Below are positions 52,140 through 61,137 of a DNA stretch of 64,000 bases, in pieces. The stretch is taken from contig JAKFFI010000064.1 of assembly GCA_036677085.1 (NCBI GenBank), positions 86,429-150,428 on the forward strand, written 5' to 3'. The notes beneath the pieces are model-generated. The model was not told the DNA's origin. It ran no database searches and was given only the letters and a program-made list of their open reading frames with translations. The translations under genes were made by a program, and so were the position numbers. Within the stretch, counting starts at the first letter, position 1, and every line of letters starts with the position of its first letter. This stretch comes from JAGPUQ01 sp036677085. Lineage in GTDB: Bacteria > Pseudomonadota > Gammaproteobacteria > Pseudomonadales > Porticoccaceae.

Positions 52140-54830
52140 TCAGCAGGCATCATTGGCGATTGCAAGCCGCACCCTTACCACGTCCGGGGTCTCCGGCGGA
52201 GCCTCCTCGACGAAACCCAGGTTGGCGGCCAGGCGGCGCATCACCTGGTTGTCGCGCATCACGTCGCCCTGGAGCTGGTGGAGTCCGCGACCGCGGGCGT
52301 AGGCGATGCCGCGCTGCATCAGCCGCTGGCCGAGTCCCTGGCCGGTGACATCGGGATGCAGCGCGATCACGAATTCCGCACCCTCCTGATTGGCATCGAT
52401 GAACATCCGCACCAGGCCGTAGACGGGCGTGCGGCCGGCGCTGCCGGGCACGGTGAGAATCAGCGTCATCTCCCGATCGTAGTCGATCTGGGTGAAGCGC
52501 GCGGCGTCGATCTGCGCCAATGCGCCCGTGGCGGCGGCAAAGTGCCCGCGTATCTGGGCGGGCGAGAGCGTCGCGAAGGCCTGCCGCAGGGCGGGCTCGT
52601 CCTCGGGGCGGATCGGGCGCAGCAGCAGTTCGCGACCGTCGGCCAGGGCCAGGGTTTCTTCCAGTTCCTGCGGGTAAGGGCGAATGGCGAGGCGCTCGGG
52701 GCCGCCATTCGCCGTGGCCGCGATCCGTACCCGCGCATCCAGGGCCAGCACGCCCTTGGCATCGGCGAGCAGCGGGTTGATGTCGAGTTCCACCACGGTG
52801 GCGAGGTCCGTGATCAGTTGCGCCACCTTGATCAGGGTGAGCGCGAGCGCATCCAGATCCGCCGGCGCGCGGTCGCGGTAGCCGTGCAGCAGGCGCGCGA
52901 CGCGGGTGCGATCGATCAGGGCGTGGGCGAGGTGCATGTTGAGGGGTGGCAGTTCGAGGGACTGGTCGCGCACCACCTCGACCGCGGTGCCGCCCTGGCC
53001 GAACAGCAGCACCGGGCCGAACTGGGGGTCCTGCGTGGCGCCGACAATCAGCTCCCAACTGTCCCGGCGCACCGCCATGGGCTCCACCATGAAGCCGTCG
53101 ATGCGTGCCGCGGGGCGCAGTGCGCGCACGCGCTCCAGCATGGCCGCCGCTTCCGCCGCCACGGTTTCGGGGCGGCTGAGGTCGAGCACCACGCCGCCGA
53201 CATCGGATTTGTGCTGAATCTGCGCCGAGACGATCTTGAGCGCGACCTTGCCCCCCAGCGTCCGCGCGGCTGCCGCCGCGGCTTCCGGCGTGGGCGCGAT
53301 ATCGCCGCCGACGGTGGGGATGCCATAGGCCGTCAGCAGCGCCTTTACCTCGGGCGGGGTGAGCCAGTCGCGGCCGTCGGCGAGCGCCGCCGCGACCAGT
53401 TGGCGCGCTCCGGCCCGATCGGGCGCAAAGGCCTCGGGTATCGACGGCGGCACCTGGGTGAGCAGTGCCTGGCGGCGCCGGTATTCGACCAGGTACAGGA
53501 AGGCCCGCACTGCCTGCTCCGGCGTCGCATAGCTCGGGATGCCGGCGGCGGCAAACAATTTGCGTGCCGGTTCGGCCTTGGCGGCGCCCACCCAGCTGGT
53601 CACCAGCATGGGCTCGGTGCGCCCGCCCCAGCCCTGGATCAGCGCGCTGGCCGCCTCCTCGCTGGAGGCGATGGCGGTGGGGCAGTTGAGCGCCAGTACC
53701 GCATCGACGCCCGGGTCGGCGGCGAGCGCGGCGGCGGCATCCACATAGCGCGCGCCGGGGGCGTCGCCCACGATGTCCACCGGATTGCCATGGGACCAGG
53801 TCGGGGGCAGCTTGGCGTTCAGCACCGCCAGGGTTTCCGGGGCGAGTTCGGCGAGCGTGCCGCCCTGTTCGATCAGGGCATCGGTGGCGAGTACGCCGAT
53901 GCCGCCGCCGTTGGTGAGGATGGCGACGCGCGGCCCGCGCGGCTGGCGCCCGGTGGCGAGGATCGCGGCGGCGTCGAACAGTTCTTCCAGGGTATTCACC
54001 CGCAGCGCGCCAATGCGGCGGAATACGGCGTCGTAGACGGCGTCGTTGCCGGCCAGCGCCCCGGTATGGGAGGCCGCGGCGCGCGCGCCTTCAGCGTGGC
54101 GCCCCGCCTTGACCACGATCAGGGGTTTCAATCGCGCCGCCGCCCGCGCCGCCGAGATGAACTTGCGCGCGTTGGTGACGGACTCGATGTAGAGCAGGAT
54201 CGCCTCGGTGCCGGGATCCCCGGCCAGGTGATCGAGCAGATCGCCGAAGTCCACGTCGATCATGTCGCCCAGCGACACCAGGTGCGAAAAGCCGATGCCC
54301 TGCGCCTCGGCCCAGTCGAGAATCGAGGTGACGATCGCCCCCGACTGGGTCAGGAACGCGAGCTTGCCGGGCCGGGCATCGAGGTGGGCGAAGCTGGCGT
54401 TGATGCCGGTGCCCGAGGCCAGAATCCCGAGACAGTTGGGACCGACCAGGCGCAGGCCATGGGGTTGCGCGGCGGCCAGCAGCGCGGGTCGGCTGTGACC
54501 GGCGGCCGGGTCGGCGCTGAACCCCGCCGTGAGCACCACGGCAGCGCGGGTACCGCGCGTGCCCAGTGCGGTGAGCAGCGCCGGCACCGTCGCCGGCGGT
54601 GTGGCGATCACGGCCAGATCCGGCACCATGGGCAGCGCCGCTACATCCGGATAGCAGATGATGCCGTGCACCACCGCGCGCCTGGGGTTGACCGGCAGGA
54701 TCGCCCCGGCAAAGCCCGCGCCGATCAGGTTGCTCAACACCCGCTCGCCCACCGACCCCGGCTCATTGCTGGCACCGATCAGGGCAATCGCGTTGGGTCG
54801 AAAGAAGGCGTCGAGGTTGCGGGTGGACAA
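52140..54830 (-). CDS. ADP-forming acyl-CoA ligase-like protein fused to GNAT acetyltransferase (PatZ-like)
   Basis: 896 residues. A CoA-binding domain (AIALIGASNEPGSVGERVLSNL), a succinyl-CoA-ligase-like domain with SHTGALAGND carrying the phospho-His position, an ATP-grasp region (GGKVALKIVSAQIQHKSDVGGVVL ... PLLLFGQGGTAVEV), and a C-terminal GNAT domain (about 730-896) with the acetyl-CoA loop VTGQGLGQRLMQRGI. The layout is that of PatZ/Pka, which acetylates and inactivates acetyl-CoA synthetase. In PatZ the first part is catalytically dead; here the His motif appears kept, so acid-CoA ligase activity is possible. Follows the SDR gene on the same strand. Confidence 0.87.
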   Translation of the reverse strand: MSTRNLDAFFRPNAIALIGASNEPGSVGERVLSNLIGAGFAGAILPVNPRRAVVHGIICYPDVAALPMVPDLAVIATPPATVPALLTALGTRGTRAAVVLTAGFSADPAAGHSRPALLAAAQPHGLRLVGPNCLGILASGTGINASFAHLDARPGKLAFLTQSGAIVTSILDWAEAQGIGFSHLVSLGDMIDVDFGDLLDHLAGDPGTEAILLYIESVTNARKFISAARAAARLKPLIVVKAGRHAEGARAAASHTGALAGNDAVYDAVFRRIGALRVNTLEELFDAAAILATGRQPRGPRVAILTNGGGIGVLATDALIEQGGTLAELAPETLAVLNAKLPPTWSHGNPVDIVGDAPGARYVDAAAALAADPGVDAVLALNCPTAIASSEEAASALIQGWGGRTEPMLVTSWVGAAKAEPARKLFAAAGIPSYATPEQAVRAFLYLVEYRRRQALLTQVPPSIPEAFAPDRAGARQLVAAALADGRDWLTPPEVKALLTAYGIPTVGGDIAPTPEAAAAAARTLGGKVALKIVSAQIQHKSDVGGVVLDLSRPETVAAEAAAMLERVRALRPAARIDGFMVEPMAVRRDSWELIVGATQDPQFGPVLLFGQGGTAVEVVRDQSLELPPLNMHLAHALIDRTRVARLLHGYRDRAPADLDALALTLIKVAQLITDLATVVELDINPLLADAKGVLALDARVRIAATANGGPERLAIRPYPQELEETLALADGRELLLRPIRPEDEPALRQAFATLSPAQIRGHFAAATGALAQIDAARFTQIDYDREMTLILTVPGSAGRTPVYGLVRMFIDANQEGAEFVIALHPDVTGQGLGQRLMQRGIAYARGRGLHQLQGDVMRDNQVMRRLAANLGFVEEAPPETPDVVRVRLAIANDAC

Positions 54831-54840
54831 AGCGCGTCTC

Positions 54841-54891
54841 CTGGGCAGGGGGTTGCTGGGCAGGGGGTTACTGGGCAGGGAGTTACTGGGC
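54841..54891. repeat. Three tandem 15-bp repeats at the SDR stop codon
   Basis: CTGGGCAGGGGGTTG, CTGGGCAGGGGGTTA and CTGGGCAGGGAGTTA in tandem, then a partial fourth. The SDR stop codon lies in the last full copy, so repeat number changes only the 3' untranslated region. Confidence 0.85.
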
Positions 54892-55644
54892 GACGTAACC
54901 GCCGTCCACGGGCATGCAGTGGCCGGTCACGAAGGACGCCTGATCCGAGCACAGCCAGGCCACCGCGTGGCCGATCTCGTGGGGTTGGCCCATGCGCCCG
55001 ATCGGCTCCGCCGCGATCATGCTGGCGATGAGCTTGGAGTCCGATCCGGTGCGGGCGACCATGGGAGTTTCAATCAGTCCGGGGCAGACCGAATTGACGC
55101 GAATCTTCTTTTTTGCGAATTCGATGGCCGCCGATTTGGTGAGGCCATTGACACCGTGCTTGGCGGCGCCATAGGCGGGCGCCATGGCGGCGGCCACCAG
55201 GCCCGCGATCGAGGCGGTACTGACGATGGCGCCGGCGCTGTCCTGGTCGAGAAACTGCTGGATCTCGGCCTTCATGCACAGCCACACGCCCTTGAGGTTT
55301 ATCGCGATGTTGCGGTCGAAGTTTTCTTCGGTGCACATCACGGTGTTGGCCATGCGTCCCGAAATGCCGGCGTTGTTGAAGGCGCAGTCGAGCCGCCCGT
55401 AATGGCTGACGCAGGCCTTGATGAGTGCATTGACCTCGGCGGATTTGGATACATCGCAGCGCACGAACACGGCATCGCCGCCGGCGGCCTTGATCAGGCT
55501 CACCGTTTCGTTGCCGCCGGCCTCGTCCACGTCCGAGACCACCACGCGCGCGCCTTCGGCGGCGAAAATCTTTGCCGTGGCGCGCCCGATGCCCGAACCC
55601 GCGCCCGTGATCATGCCTACCTTGTTGGCCAGAATGCCTGTCAT
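54883..55644 (-). CDS. SDR-family NAD(P)-dependent oxidoreductase
   Basis: 253 residues, classical SDR. Cofactor loop ITGAGSGIGRATAKIFA; D in VVVSDVDEAG suggests NAD preference; NNAGISG; catalytic S in STASIAGL and the YGAAK of PAYGAAKHGVNGLTKSAAIE are intact; ends FVTGHCMPVDGGYVAQ. Similar to glucose-1-dehydrogenase-type and cyclohexanol-type SDRs. Co-oriented with the PatZ-like gene, 52 bases upstream of it, so probably the same transcript. Substrate unknown. Confidence 0.88.
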   Translation of the reverse strand: MTGILANKVGMITGAGSGIGRATAKIFAAEGARVVVSDVDEAGGNETVSLIKAAGGDAVFVRCDVSKSAEVNALIKACVSHYGRLDCAFNNAGISGRMANTVMCTEENFDRNIAINLKGVWLCMKAEIQQFLDQDSAGAIVSTASIAGLVAAAMAPAYGAAKHGVNGLTKSAAIEFAKKKIRVNSVCPGLIETPMVARTGSDSKLIASMIAAEPIGRMGQPHEIGHAVAWLCSDQASFVTGHCMPVDGGYVAQ

Positions 55645-55851
55645 GTTGTTATCTCCGGTGGTTGTGAAATGGGAAGTAAAAGCGGTCGGAACGCATCAAA
55701 CCACCAATGGAACGGCGAGGGCAAACGCGCACGGCCATGGGTGCCCTGGGCGCAAGGCCGCGCAGGCCAGCGAGCCCTTGAACAAAGCGCTGGTGTTGCA
55801 AACTCCCGTCATGGAATCAGGGTATCCATGGGTATTTGCCGAGTGGGCCGT
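55645..55851. other. Intergenic region left of the MITE
   Basis: About 200 bases carrying the SDR promoter on the minus strand. No gene or clear operator is recognised; an open frame across it has no homology. Confidence 0.35.
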
Positions 55852-56000
55852 TTAACAGCTTGTTGAAAAACTGCTGCGGCAGCCATCTGCTTCGTTGCGC
55901 GGTGCTCGCTCCCTCACCTATCTATTTGATATGTCTCGGTCGCTGCGCGCCGTGCGCCTCGCATCTGGCCCCCTCGCGACGTTTTTCAACAAGCTGTTAA
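55852..56000. mobile_element. 149-bp MITE-like element with perfect 20-bp terminal inverted repeats
   Basis: The left end TTAACAGCTTGTTGAAAAAC and the right end GTTTTTCAACAAGCTGTTAA are exact reverse complements. The interior (GCTGCGGCAGCCATCTGCTTCG ... CGCTCCCTCACCTATC ... GCGCCGTGCGCCTCGC) has no coding capacity. A diverged left half occurs at 29585-29640. Size and ends fit a non-autonomous element mobilised in trans. A target duplication was not resolvable. Confidence 0.85.
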
Positions 56001-56070
56001 TAAGGGAGCCGCCACCGCGCTTCGAGTTGCCTATAATCCGCGCCCTCAACCGCTGTGCAGGGCCGGGACC

Positions 56071-56952
56071 ATGATTGCCAATGCGAACGCCGGATTTCTC
56101 GGCTCCGAGGTGGAGAACACGCCTGCCAACCAAGCGCGCTTTCACATCATTCCGGTGCCATTCGAGCGCACCACCTCCTATGGCGGCGGCGCCCGCGAGG
56201 GGCCGGGCGCGATCCTCGAAGCATCGCAGCAACTCGAAACCTGGGACGGCGAGAGCAATCCCTCGCTGCTCGGCATTCACACCCGGGCATCCGTGGCGGT
56301 GGATGGCGATATCGAAGCCGTGATGGAAGCCATCGCGGTGGCCACCGCAGCGGCGGTACGCGCCGGCGCCCTGCCGGTGGCGATCGGCGGCGAGCACACG
56401 GTCACCTGCGGCGTGGTGCGGGGCCTGCTGCGCAGCGGCATCGGTCCGTTCGGGGTGGTGCAGATCGACGCCCACGCCGATCTGCGCGATCGCTACGAGG
56501 GCAATCCCTACAGTCACGCGTCAGTGATGCGACGCGTGGTAGAGGACGGCGTGCCGCTGTTTCAGCTCGGCGTGCGCGCCTGCTGCGAGGAGGAACTGCG
56601 CGCGCGGCGCGACTTTGGCGTCGGCGCCATCGATGCGCGCGAGCTGGTGGTCGGCAATCGGATGAGCTTGGAACTGCCGGCGGATTTTCCGGAGCAGGTA
56701 TTTTTCACGGTGGACGTGGACGGACTGGATCCCAGCGTTTTCCCCAGCACGGGTACGCCGGTGCCGGGTGGGCTGGGTTGGTACCAGACCCTGGCGCTGT
56801 TCGAATCGGTCGCGCGCCAGCGTCGCATCATCGGTTTCGATGTCATGGAGTTCGCGCCCATCCCCGGCTTTCACGCCTACGAATTCGCCGCCGCCCAGTT
56901 GATCTACAAGTTCATGGGCATCTGCCAGCGGATCGAAGCCGAAGCCGTCTGA
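56071..56952 (+). CDS. speB: Agmatinase/SpeB-family ureohydrolase
   Basis: 293 residues. Mn ligands are all present: H109 in IGGEHT, D133/H135/D137 in QIDAHADLRD, and D215/D217 in TVDVDGLDPS; SHASVMRR follows the second set as in agmatinases. Agmatinase converts agmatine to putrescine and urea. The family also includes guanidinobutyrase, guanidinopropionase and formiminoglutamase, so the substrate is not certain. Follows the MITE by 70 bases and is followed 31 bases later by a CaiB gene. Confidence 0.88.
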   Translation: MIANANAGFLGSEVENTPANQARFHIIPVPFERTTSYGGGAREGPGAILEASQQLETWDGESNPSLLGIHTRASVAVDGDIEAVMEAIAVATAAAVRAGALPVAIGGEHTVTCGVVRGLLRSGIGPFGVVQIDAHADLRDRYEGNPYSHASVMRRVVEDGVPLFQLGVRACCEEELRARRDFGVGAIDARELVVGNRMSLELPADFPEQVFFTVDVDGLDPSVFPSTGTPVPGGLGWYQTLALFESVARQRRIIGFDVMEFAPIPGFHAYEFAAAQLIYKFMGICQRIEAEAV

Positions 56953-56983
56953 TCAACACAGTCATACACAAAGGCCCTGACGC

Positions 56984-58153
56984 ATGAAACTGGAAGGTAT
57001 CAAGGTTCTCGATCTGTCGCTGTTTCTCCCCGGCCCGGCGCTCACCCAGATGATGGCGGATCACGGCGCCGAGGTGATCAAGCTCGAGCCCGCCAACGGC
57101 GGCGAGCCGAACCGCGAGATCGGCCCCAAACGCGATGGCGTGTCGGTGTATTTCGCCAACACTCATCGCGGCAAGAAAAGCGTGCAGCTGAATCTGAAAA
57201 ATGACGCGGGCAGGGAGATGGCGCTGCGGCTCGCCGCCCGCGCCGATGTGGTCATCGAGGCGTTCCGGCCCGGCGTGGTGGACCGTCTGGGCATCGGCTA
57301 CGAGCAGGTGCGCGCGCGCAATCCGGGGGTGGTCTACGCCTCGCTCTCCGCCTTCGGACAGACCGGTCCCTATGTGAAGAAGCCCGCGCACGATCTCGCC
57401 ACCGAAGCCTACGCCGGTATTCTGAGCGTCAATCTGGGCTTCGACGGCAAGCCGGCGATTCCCGCCATTCCCAATGCCGACATGCTGACCTCGATGATGG
57501 GCCTGTCGGCGGTGCTGATGGCGCTGCTGCGGCGGCAGCAGACGGGCGCGGGCGACTACATCGACCTCGCCATGATGGATTCCCTGATCGCCTGCGTGCC
57601 CAACAATCTGGGCAGCGTATTCGCCGAGAAGAAAGCCCCGGTGGTGAAGGACGAGCGCACCTGGGGCGGCTACGCCATGTACAACATCTACGAAACCCGC
57701 GATGGCAAGTACATCGTGCTGGGCGCGTCGGAAGTTCACTTTGCGAAAAACGTGCTGACCAAAATGGGTCGGCTCGATCTGCTCCCGTTCTGCGAACCGC
57801 CGCCGGGACCGACCCAGCAGCCGGTGAAGGATTTTTTCACCGCGACCTTTCTGTCGCGCACCCAAGCCGAGTGGGTCCAGTGGTTTGAGGATGTCGATGC
57901 GGCCTTTGCTCCCGTGAATGATCTGCGTCAGGGCGCCGACGATCCCCAGATTCGCGCGCGCGAAATGATCGTCGAGGATGCAGCGGGTCGCGAGCACATC
58001 GGGATCCCGATCAAGTTTCGCAACGAACCCGGGCGCATCAACCCCGAGCCGCCGGGCCTCGGTGCCCACAACGAAGAACTGGCACGCGTCCTGGGTTTCA
58101 GCGCTGCGGAAATTCGCGCGATGCAAGCCGGGGGCGCGTTCGGCGCCGGTTGA
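56984..58153 (+). CDS. CaiB/BaiF-family CoA-transferase (second copy)
   Basis: 389 residues. LEGIKVLDLSLFLPGPALTQMMADHGAEVIKLE opens the family pattern; NTHRGKKSVQLNLKNDAGREMALRLAARADVVIEAFRPGVVDRLGIGYEQV follows; the catalytic Asp is probably in PNADMLTSMMG. It differs clearly from the copy near 51 kb, so it is not a recent duplicate. Close spacing to speB suggests co-transcription but no shared pathway is evident. Substrate unknown. Confidence 0.9.
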   Translation: MKLEGIKVLDLSLFLPGPALTQMMADHGAEVIKLEPANGGEPNREIGPKRDGVSVYFANTHRGKKSVQLNLKNDAGREMALRLAARADVVIEAFRPGVVDRLGIGYEQVRARNPGVVYASLSAFGQTGPYVKKPAHDLATEAYAGILSVNLGFDGKPAIPAIPNADMLTSMMGLSAVLMALLRRQQTGAGDYIDLAMMDSLIACVPNNLGSVFAEKKAPVVKDERTWGGYAMYNIYETRDGKYIVLGASEVHFAKNVLTKMGRLDLLPFCEPPPGPTQQPVKDFFTATFLSRTQAEWVQWFEDVDAAFAPVNDLRQGADDPQIRAREMIVEDAAGREHIGIPIKFRNEPGRINPEPPGLGAHNEELARVLGFSAAEIRAMQAGGAFGAG

Positions 58154-58307
58154 GCGCTGGCGTCGCTACCGGCGGGGTGCATGACATTCGGTTGCGGGCG
58201 GCAGAGCCTGCGCCAGAGTACGTCCGTCCGTGGCGAGCAGAAAACCGCTGGCACCATGAACATGAAAATGGCGCTCGGCAACGCGCTGACCGGACCGATG
58301 TTGTTGA

Positions 58308-59798
58308 TCATTCGTGTGGTATCGGGCTTGCCGTCATAGCTGCCTGACGGCTTTTGGAAAGCAGCAGACCAAGCGCCACGCCCGCCAATATACCCGGCAT
58401 GCCTTCATAAATATTTTCATGCCATCCAAGCTGGCGCCAGGCCAACGCAACGGCAATGCCTGCGAGCATTATCGCGATGGCGGCGCGTTCCGTCACTTGC
58501 CGCTGGAGCGCATACAAGATCAGCAAGGGCCCGAAGGCGCACGCCAGGGTGGACCAGGACAGGATGACCAGGCTGAACACGCTGGAGGAATTGCTCAGGG
58601 CTATGATCAACGCAAAGCCGGTGATCAGGGCGGTCGCTGTTTTGATCAGCACCGGATTGTTGGCCATGCTGGGCACGAGATCATTGGTGATCGCGGCGGA
58701 GCAGGACAGCACCAGGCTGTCTGCCGTTGACATGGTCGCCGCAAAAATCCCCGCCAGGATGACGCCCACCAGCGCGGGATGCAGCAGTTGGACCGCGATG
58801 GTGGGAAGTGCGAGCTCCGGGTCCATATTCTGCAGTTCGGGCAGGTAATGCCGGGATAACATTCCCACCCCGGTCGCCAGCGCATAGAAGACCGTAAAGT
58901 AAGCGTAATACCATATTCGCGCCACTTTTATACCGCGCGGATCGTGGACCGCCATGAACCGCACCATGATATGCGGCTGGCCAATGACGCTGACTCCCGC
59001 GAACATCCAGCCCAAAATGAACAGCAGCAGCCCGGGCGCCGCGGGAACAAGCAGATTGGGCGGTGTCAGGTCGAGATAACCCGGTATATCGGCCAACGTC
59101 TCGACTGTCGCGAACAGACCTCCCAGATTGTGGACGCCGACCAGGAACAGCACCAGCATCGCAACCATCATCACTGTGGCCTGCGCCGTATCGGTCCATA
59201 TCGAGGCGCGGATGCCCCCGGCAATGCAATAGGCAAGCACCATCAGCGCCACCAGCCAGGCGCCAACTGTCTGGTCCCAGCCGAGTACCCCGTGCAGCGC
59301 CTTGCCGCCCGCTGAAATCTGCGCTGCGGCGTAAGCGCCAAGAAATAGTATGGTGAAAATCGCCGCCACACGCCGCCAAACCGGCATGTCGCCACCGTTC
59401 CAGCGCGCCAGCACGCCATTGAACGAAACCTCACCGGTTCTCTGGGTCGCCATGTTCAGGCGGCGGTGGATGAACTGTGATGCAAGCAAATCGCCCGCTA
59501 TCCACCCAACCATCAGCCAAACGGCAACCAGACCAACGGTATAGGTATAGCCAATGACGCCGATGAACATATAGCCGGAATTGTTCGTCGCCACCGCCGA
59601 CAAACCCGCCAGCCATGGCGACACCTGTCTGCTGGCGAGATAGTAGTCCTCCGGGGTCTTCGTGGAGCGCAGGTAGGATGCGAGCCCGATGCCCAGGAAC
59701 GCCAGCAGAAATCCGCTGAAACTGGCGAGTATCACGGGTCGGAATGCCGCGCCAATATTGAAATTGAAGTGGATGGCCCGCTCATGGCGCAACTTCAA
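58308..59798 (-). CDS. Sodium:solute symporter (SSS family), likely compatible-solute or proline uptake
   Basis: 496 residues with about 13 hydrophobic helices. The SSS signature is GIFAATMSTADSLVLSCSAAITNDLV; the Na-site region ASRQVSPWLAGLSAVATNNSGYMFIGVIGYTY is present. The start is a TTG overlapping the ectD stop by 17 bases; a GTG 20 codons in is an alternative. The location right behind ectD suggests import of ectoine, hydroxyectoine, proline or betaine during osmotic stress. PutP-like relatives carry proline, so specificity is open. Confidence 0.85.
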   Translation of the reverse strand: MKLRHERAIHFNFNIGAAFRPVILASFSGFLLAFLGIGLASYLRSTKTPEDYYLASRQVSPWLAGLSAVATNNSGYMFIGVIGYTYTVGLVAVWLMVGWIAGDLLASQFIHRRLNMATQRTGEVSFNGVLARWNGGDMPVWRRVAAIFTILFLGAYAAAQISAGGKALHGVLGWDQTVGAWLVALMVLAYCIAGGIRASIWTDTAQATVMMVAMLVLFLVGVHNLGGLFATVETLADIPGYLDLTPPNLLVPAAPGLLLFILGWMFAGVSVIGQPHIMVRFMAVHDPRGIKVARIWYYAYFTVFYALATGVGMLSRHYLPELQNMDPELALPTIAVQLLHPALVGVILAGIFAATMSTADSLVLSCSAAITNDLVPSMANNPVLIKTATALITGFALIIALSNSSSVFSLVILSWSTLACAFGPLLILYALQRQVTERAAIAIMLAGIAVALAWRQLGWHENIYEGMPGILAGVALGLLLSKSRQAAMTASPIPHE

Positions 59799-60699
59799 GC
59801 AAGGTGAGTATGGGCTTTTCTATCACTGGCGTGTGCCTGCGTGCAGCGATGAATTCAGGGCGCGGCACTTTTGGGCCATAGGGGGCGACCAGCCGGTTGG
59901 ACACGGCGTTATAGACCATGAAGGCATTGGAGCGCGGATAGGGGGTGATGTTGCCGTTGGATCCATGCATCATATTGCAATCAAAAATGACCACGGTGCC
60001 AGGATCTCCGACGGGTGCGACGATGCCATGCTCAGCCGCCAGTTCGGCCAGGCTGCCCTGGTCAGGCACCCCATATTCCTGCCGCTTGAGCGACATCTGG
60101 TAATGATTTTCAGGGGTTTCCCCGATGCAGCTCAGAAACTTTTGGTGCGATCCGGGAATCAGCATCAATGGACCGTTGTGAACGGTATTCGGCGAAAGCA
60201 GTATCGACATCGAAAGCGCGCGCATGCGCGGCATGCCATCCTCGACGTGCCAGGTTTCAAAATCGGAATGCCAGTAAAACTCCTTGCCCCGAAAACCCGG
60301 CTTATAGTTCAGCCGTGATTGATGGATATAGACATCATCGCCCAGCAGAAAGCGAGCGATCCCCGCCAGACGCTCGTCCGCCGCGAGCCGCGCCATCACG
60401 GCCTTTTGCCGGTGGATCATGAAGATCGAACGGATTTCCTGTTCACCGGGTTCGGTAATCACGGTCTCTGCGTCAAGCGCGGACGGATCTGCAAGCAGCT
60501 TTGCCGTTTCCGCCTGCAGAACCGCAACTTCATGCCCTGTGAACAGACCATCCAGTTCCAGATAGCCGTCGCGCTCGAACTTCTGCGTCTGGACCAGGCT
60601 GATTGGCGCGCCTTCATGCCAGGTGTTGTGAACGACGGGATCGCGCCGGGAAACGAGTTCCGCTACGCCCTGGCCGCGAGAGGGATAAAGATCGGTCAT
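59782..60699 (-). CDS. ectD: Ectoine hydroxylase EctD
   Basis: 305 residues from the ATG giving MTDLYPSR; a TTG twelve codons upstream is possible. The EctD signature FYWHSDFETWHVEDGMPRM is exact and holds Fe ligands H144 and D146; the third ligand is H245 in NMMHGSNGN. The enzyme is a 2-oxoglutarate and Fe(II)-dependent dioxygenase that makes 5-hydroxyectoine. It lies about 48 bases after ectC and overlaps the symporter start, so the operon is ectABCD plus transporter. Confidence 0.95.
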   Translation of the reverse strand: MTDLYPSRGQGVAELVSRRDPVVHNTWHEGAPISLVQTQKFERDGYLELDGLFTGHEVAVLQAETAKLLADPSALDAETVITEPGEQEIRSIFMIHRQKAVMARLAADERLAGIARFLLGDDVYIHQSRLNYKPGFRGKEFYWHSDFETWHVEDGMPRMRALSMSILLSPNTVHNGPLMLIPGSHQKFLSCIGETPENHYQMSLKRQEYGVPDQGSLAELAAEHGIVAPVGDPGTVVIFDCNMMHGSNGNITPYPRSNAFMVYNAVSNRLVAPYGPKVPRPEFIAARRHTPVIEKPILTLLEVAP

Positions 60700-60747
60700 T
60701 TCATGCGTCTCGGATTGTCGGGTGCAGGCTGCCAATACACAAACCTG

Positions 60748-61137
60748 CTACACCGTTGCGGTCTGCCGGTAGGCGCCGTTTTCGTCGTGCACTTCATCAC
60801 CGGTCACCGGCGGATTGAAAACACAGGCCGTCACCAGTTCGGTTTCGGCGCGCAGGGTATGGTGATCATGTTCGTTCAGGGCATAGAGCGTGCCGGGGGT
60901 AAGCCGGTGCACTGTGCCGGTGGCCAATTCCGTGACACTGCCTGTGCCGCTGATGACGAAGACCGCCTCAAGGTGGTGCTGATAGCGGAACGTCCACTCG
61001 CCACCCGCCTTCAATGTTGTGATGTGAAAGGAAAATCCCATGCCGTCTTCTTTCAGAAGCAGACGGCTGCTTTCCCAACCCTTGTCCGTGACGTTTCGTT
61101 CCGACTTGCGGATTTCATCGAGTTTTTTGATCAGCAT
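60748..61137 (-). CDS. ectC: L-ectoine synthase EctC
   Basis: 129 residues, cupin fold, full length. MLIKKLDEIRKSERNVTDKGWESSRLLLKEDGMGFSFHITTL is the typical start; E in HHLEAVFVISGTG and the H of NEHDHHTLRAE fit the metal and catalytic positions of EctC. AGGAG lies 10 bases before the ATG, inside the end of ectB, which overlaps by seven bases. It closes N-gamma-acetyldiaminobutyrate to ectoine. Confidence 0.95.
   Translation of the reverse strand: MLIKKLDEIRKSERNVTDKGWESSRLLLKEDGMGFSFHITTLKAGGEWTFRYQHHLEAVFVISGTGSVTELATGTVHRLTPGTLYALNEHDHHTLRAETELVTACVFNPPVTGDEVHDENGAYRQTATV

Noticed and set aside
52119..55031. 970-residue plus-strand frame
   Set aside because: Shadow of the PatZ-like gene on the minus strand, which has clear domain motifs.
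58257..58340. Short frame MNMKMALGNALTGPMLLIIRV between CaiB and symporter genes
   Set aside because: Very short, no ribosome binding site, overlaps the symporter 3' end on the other strand.
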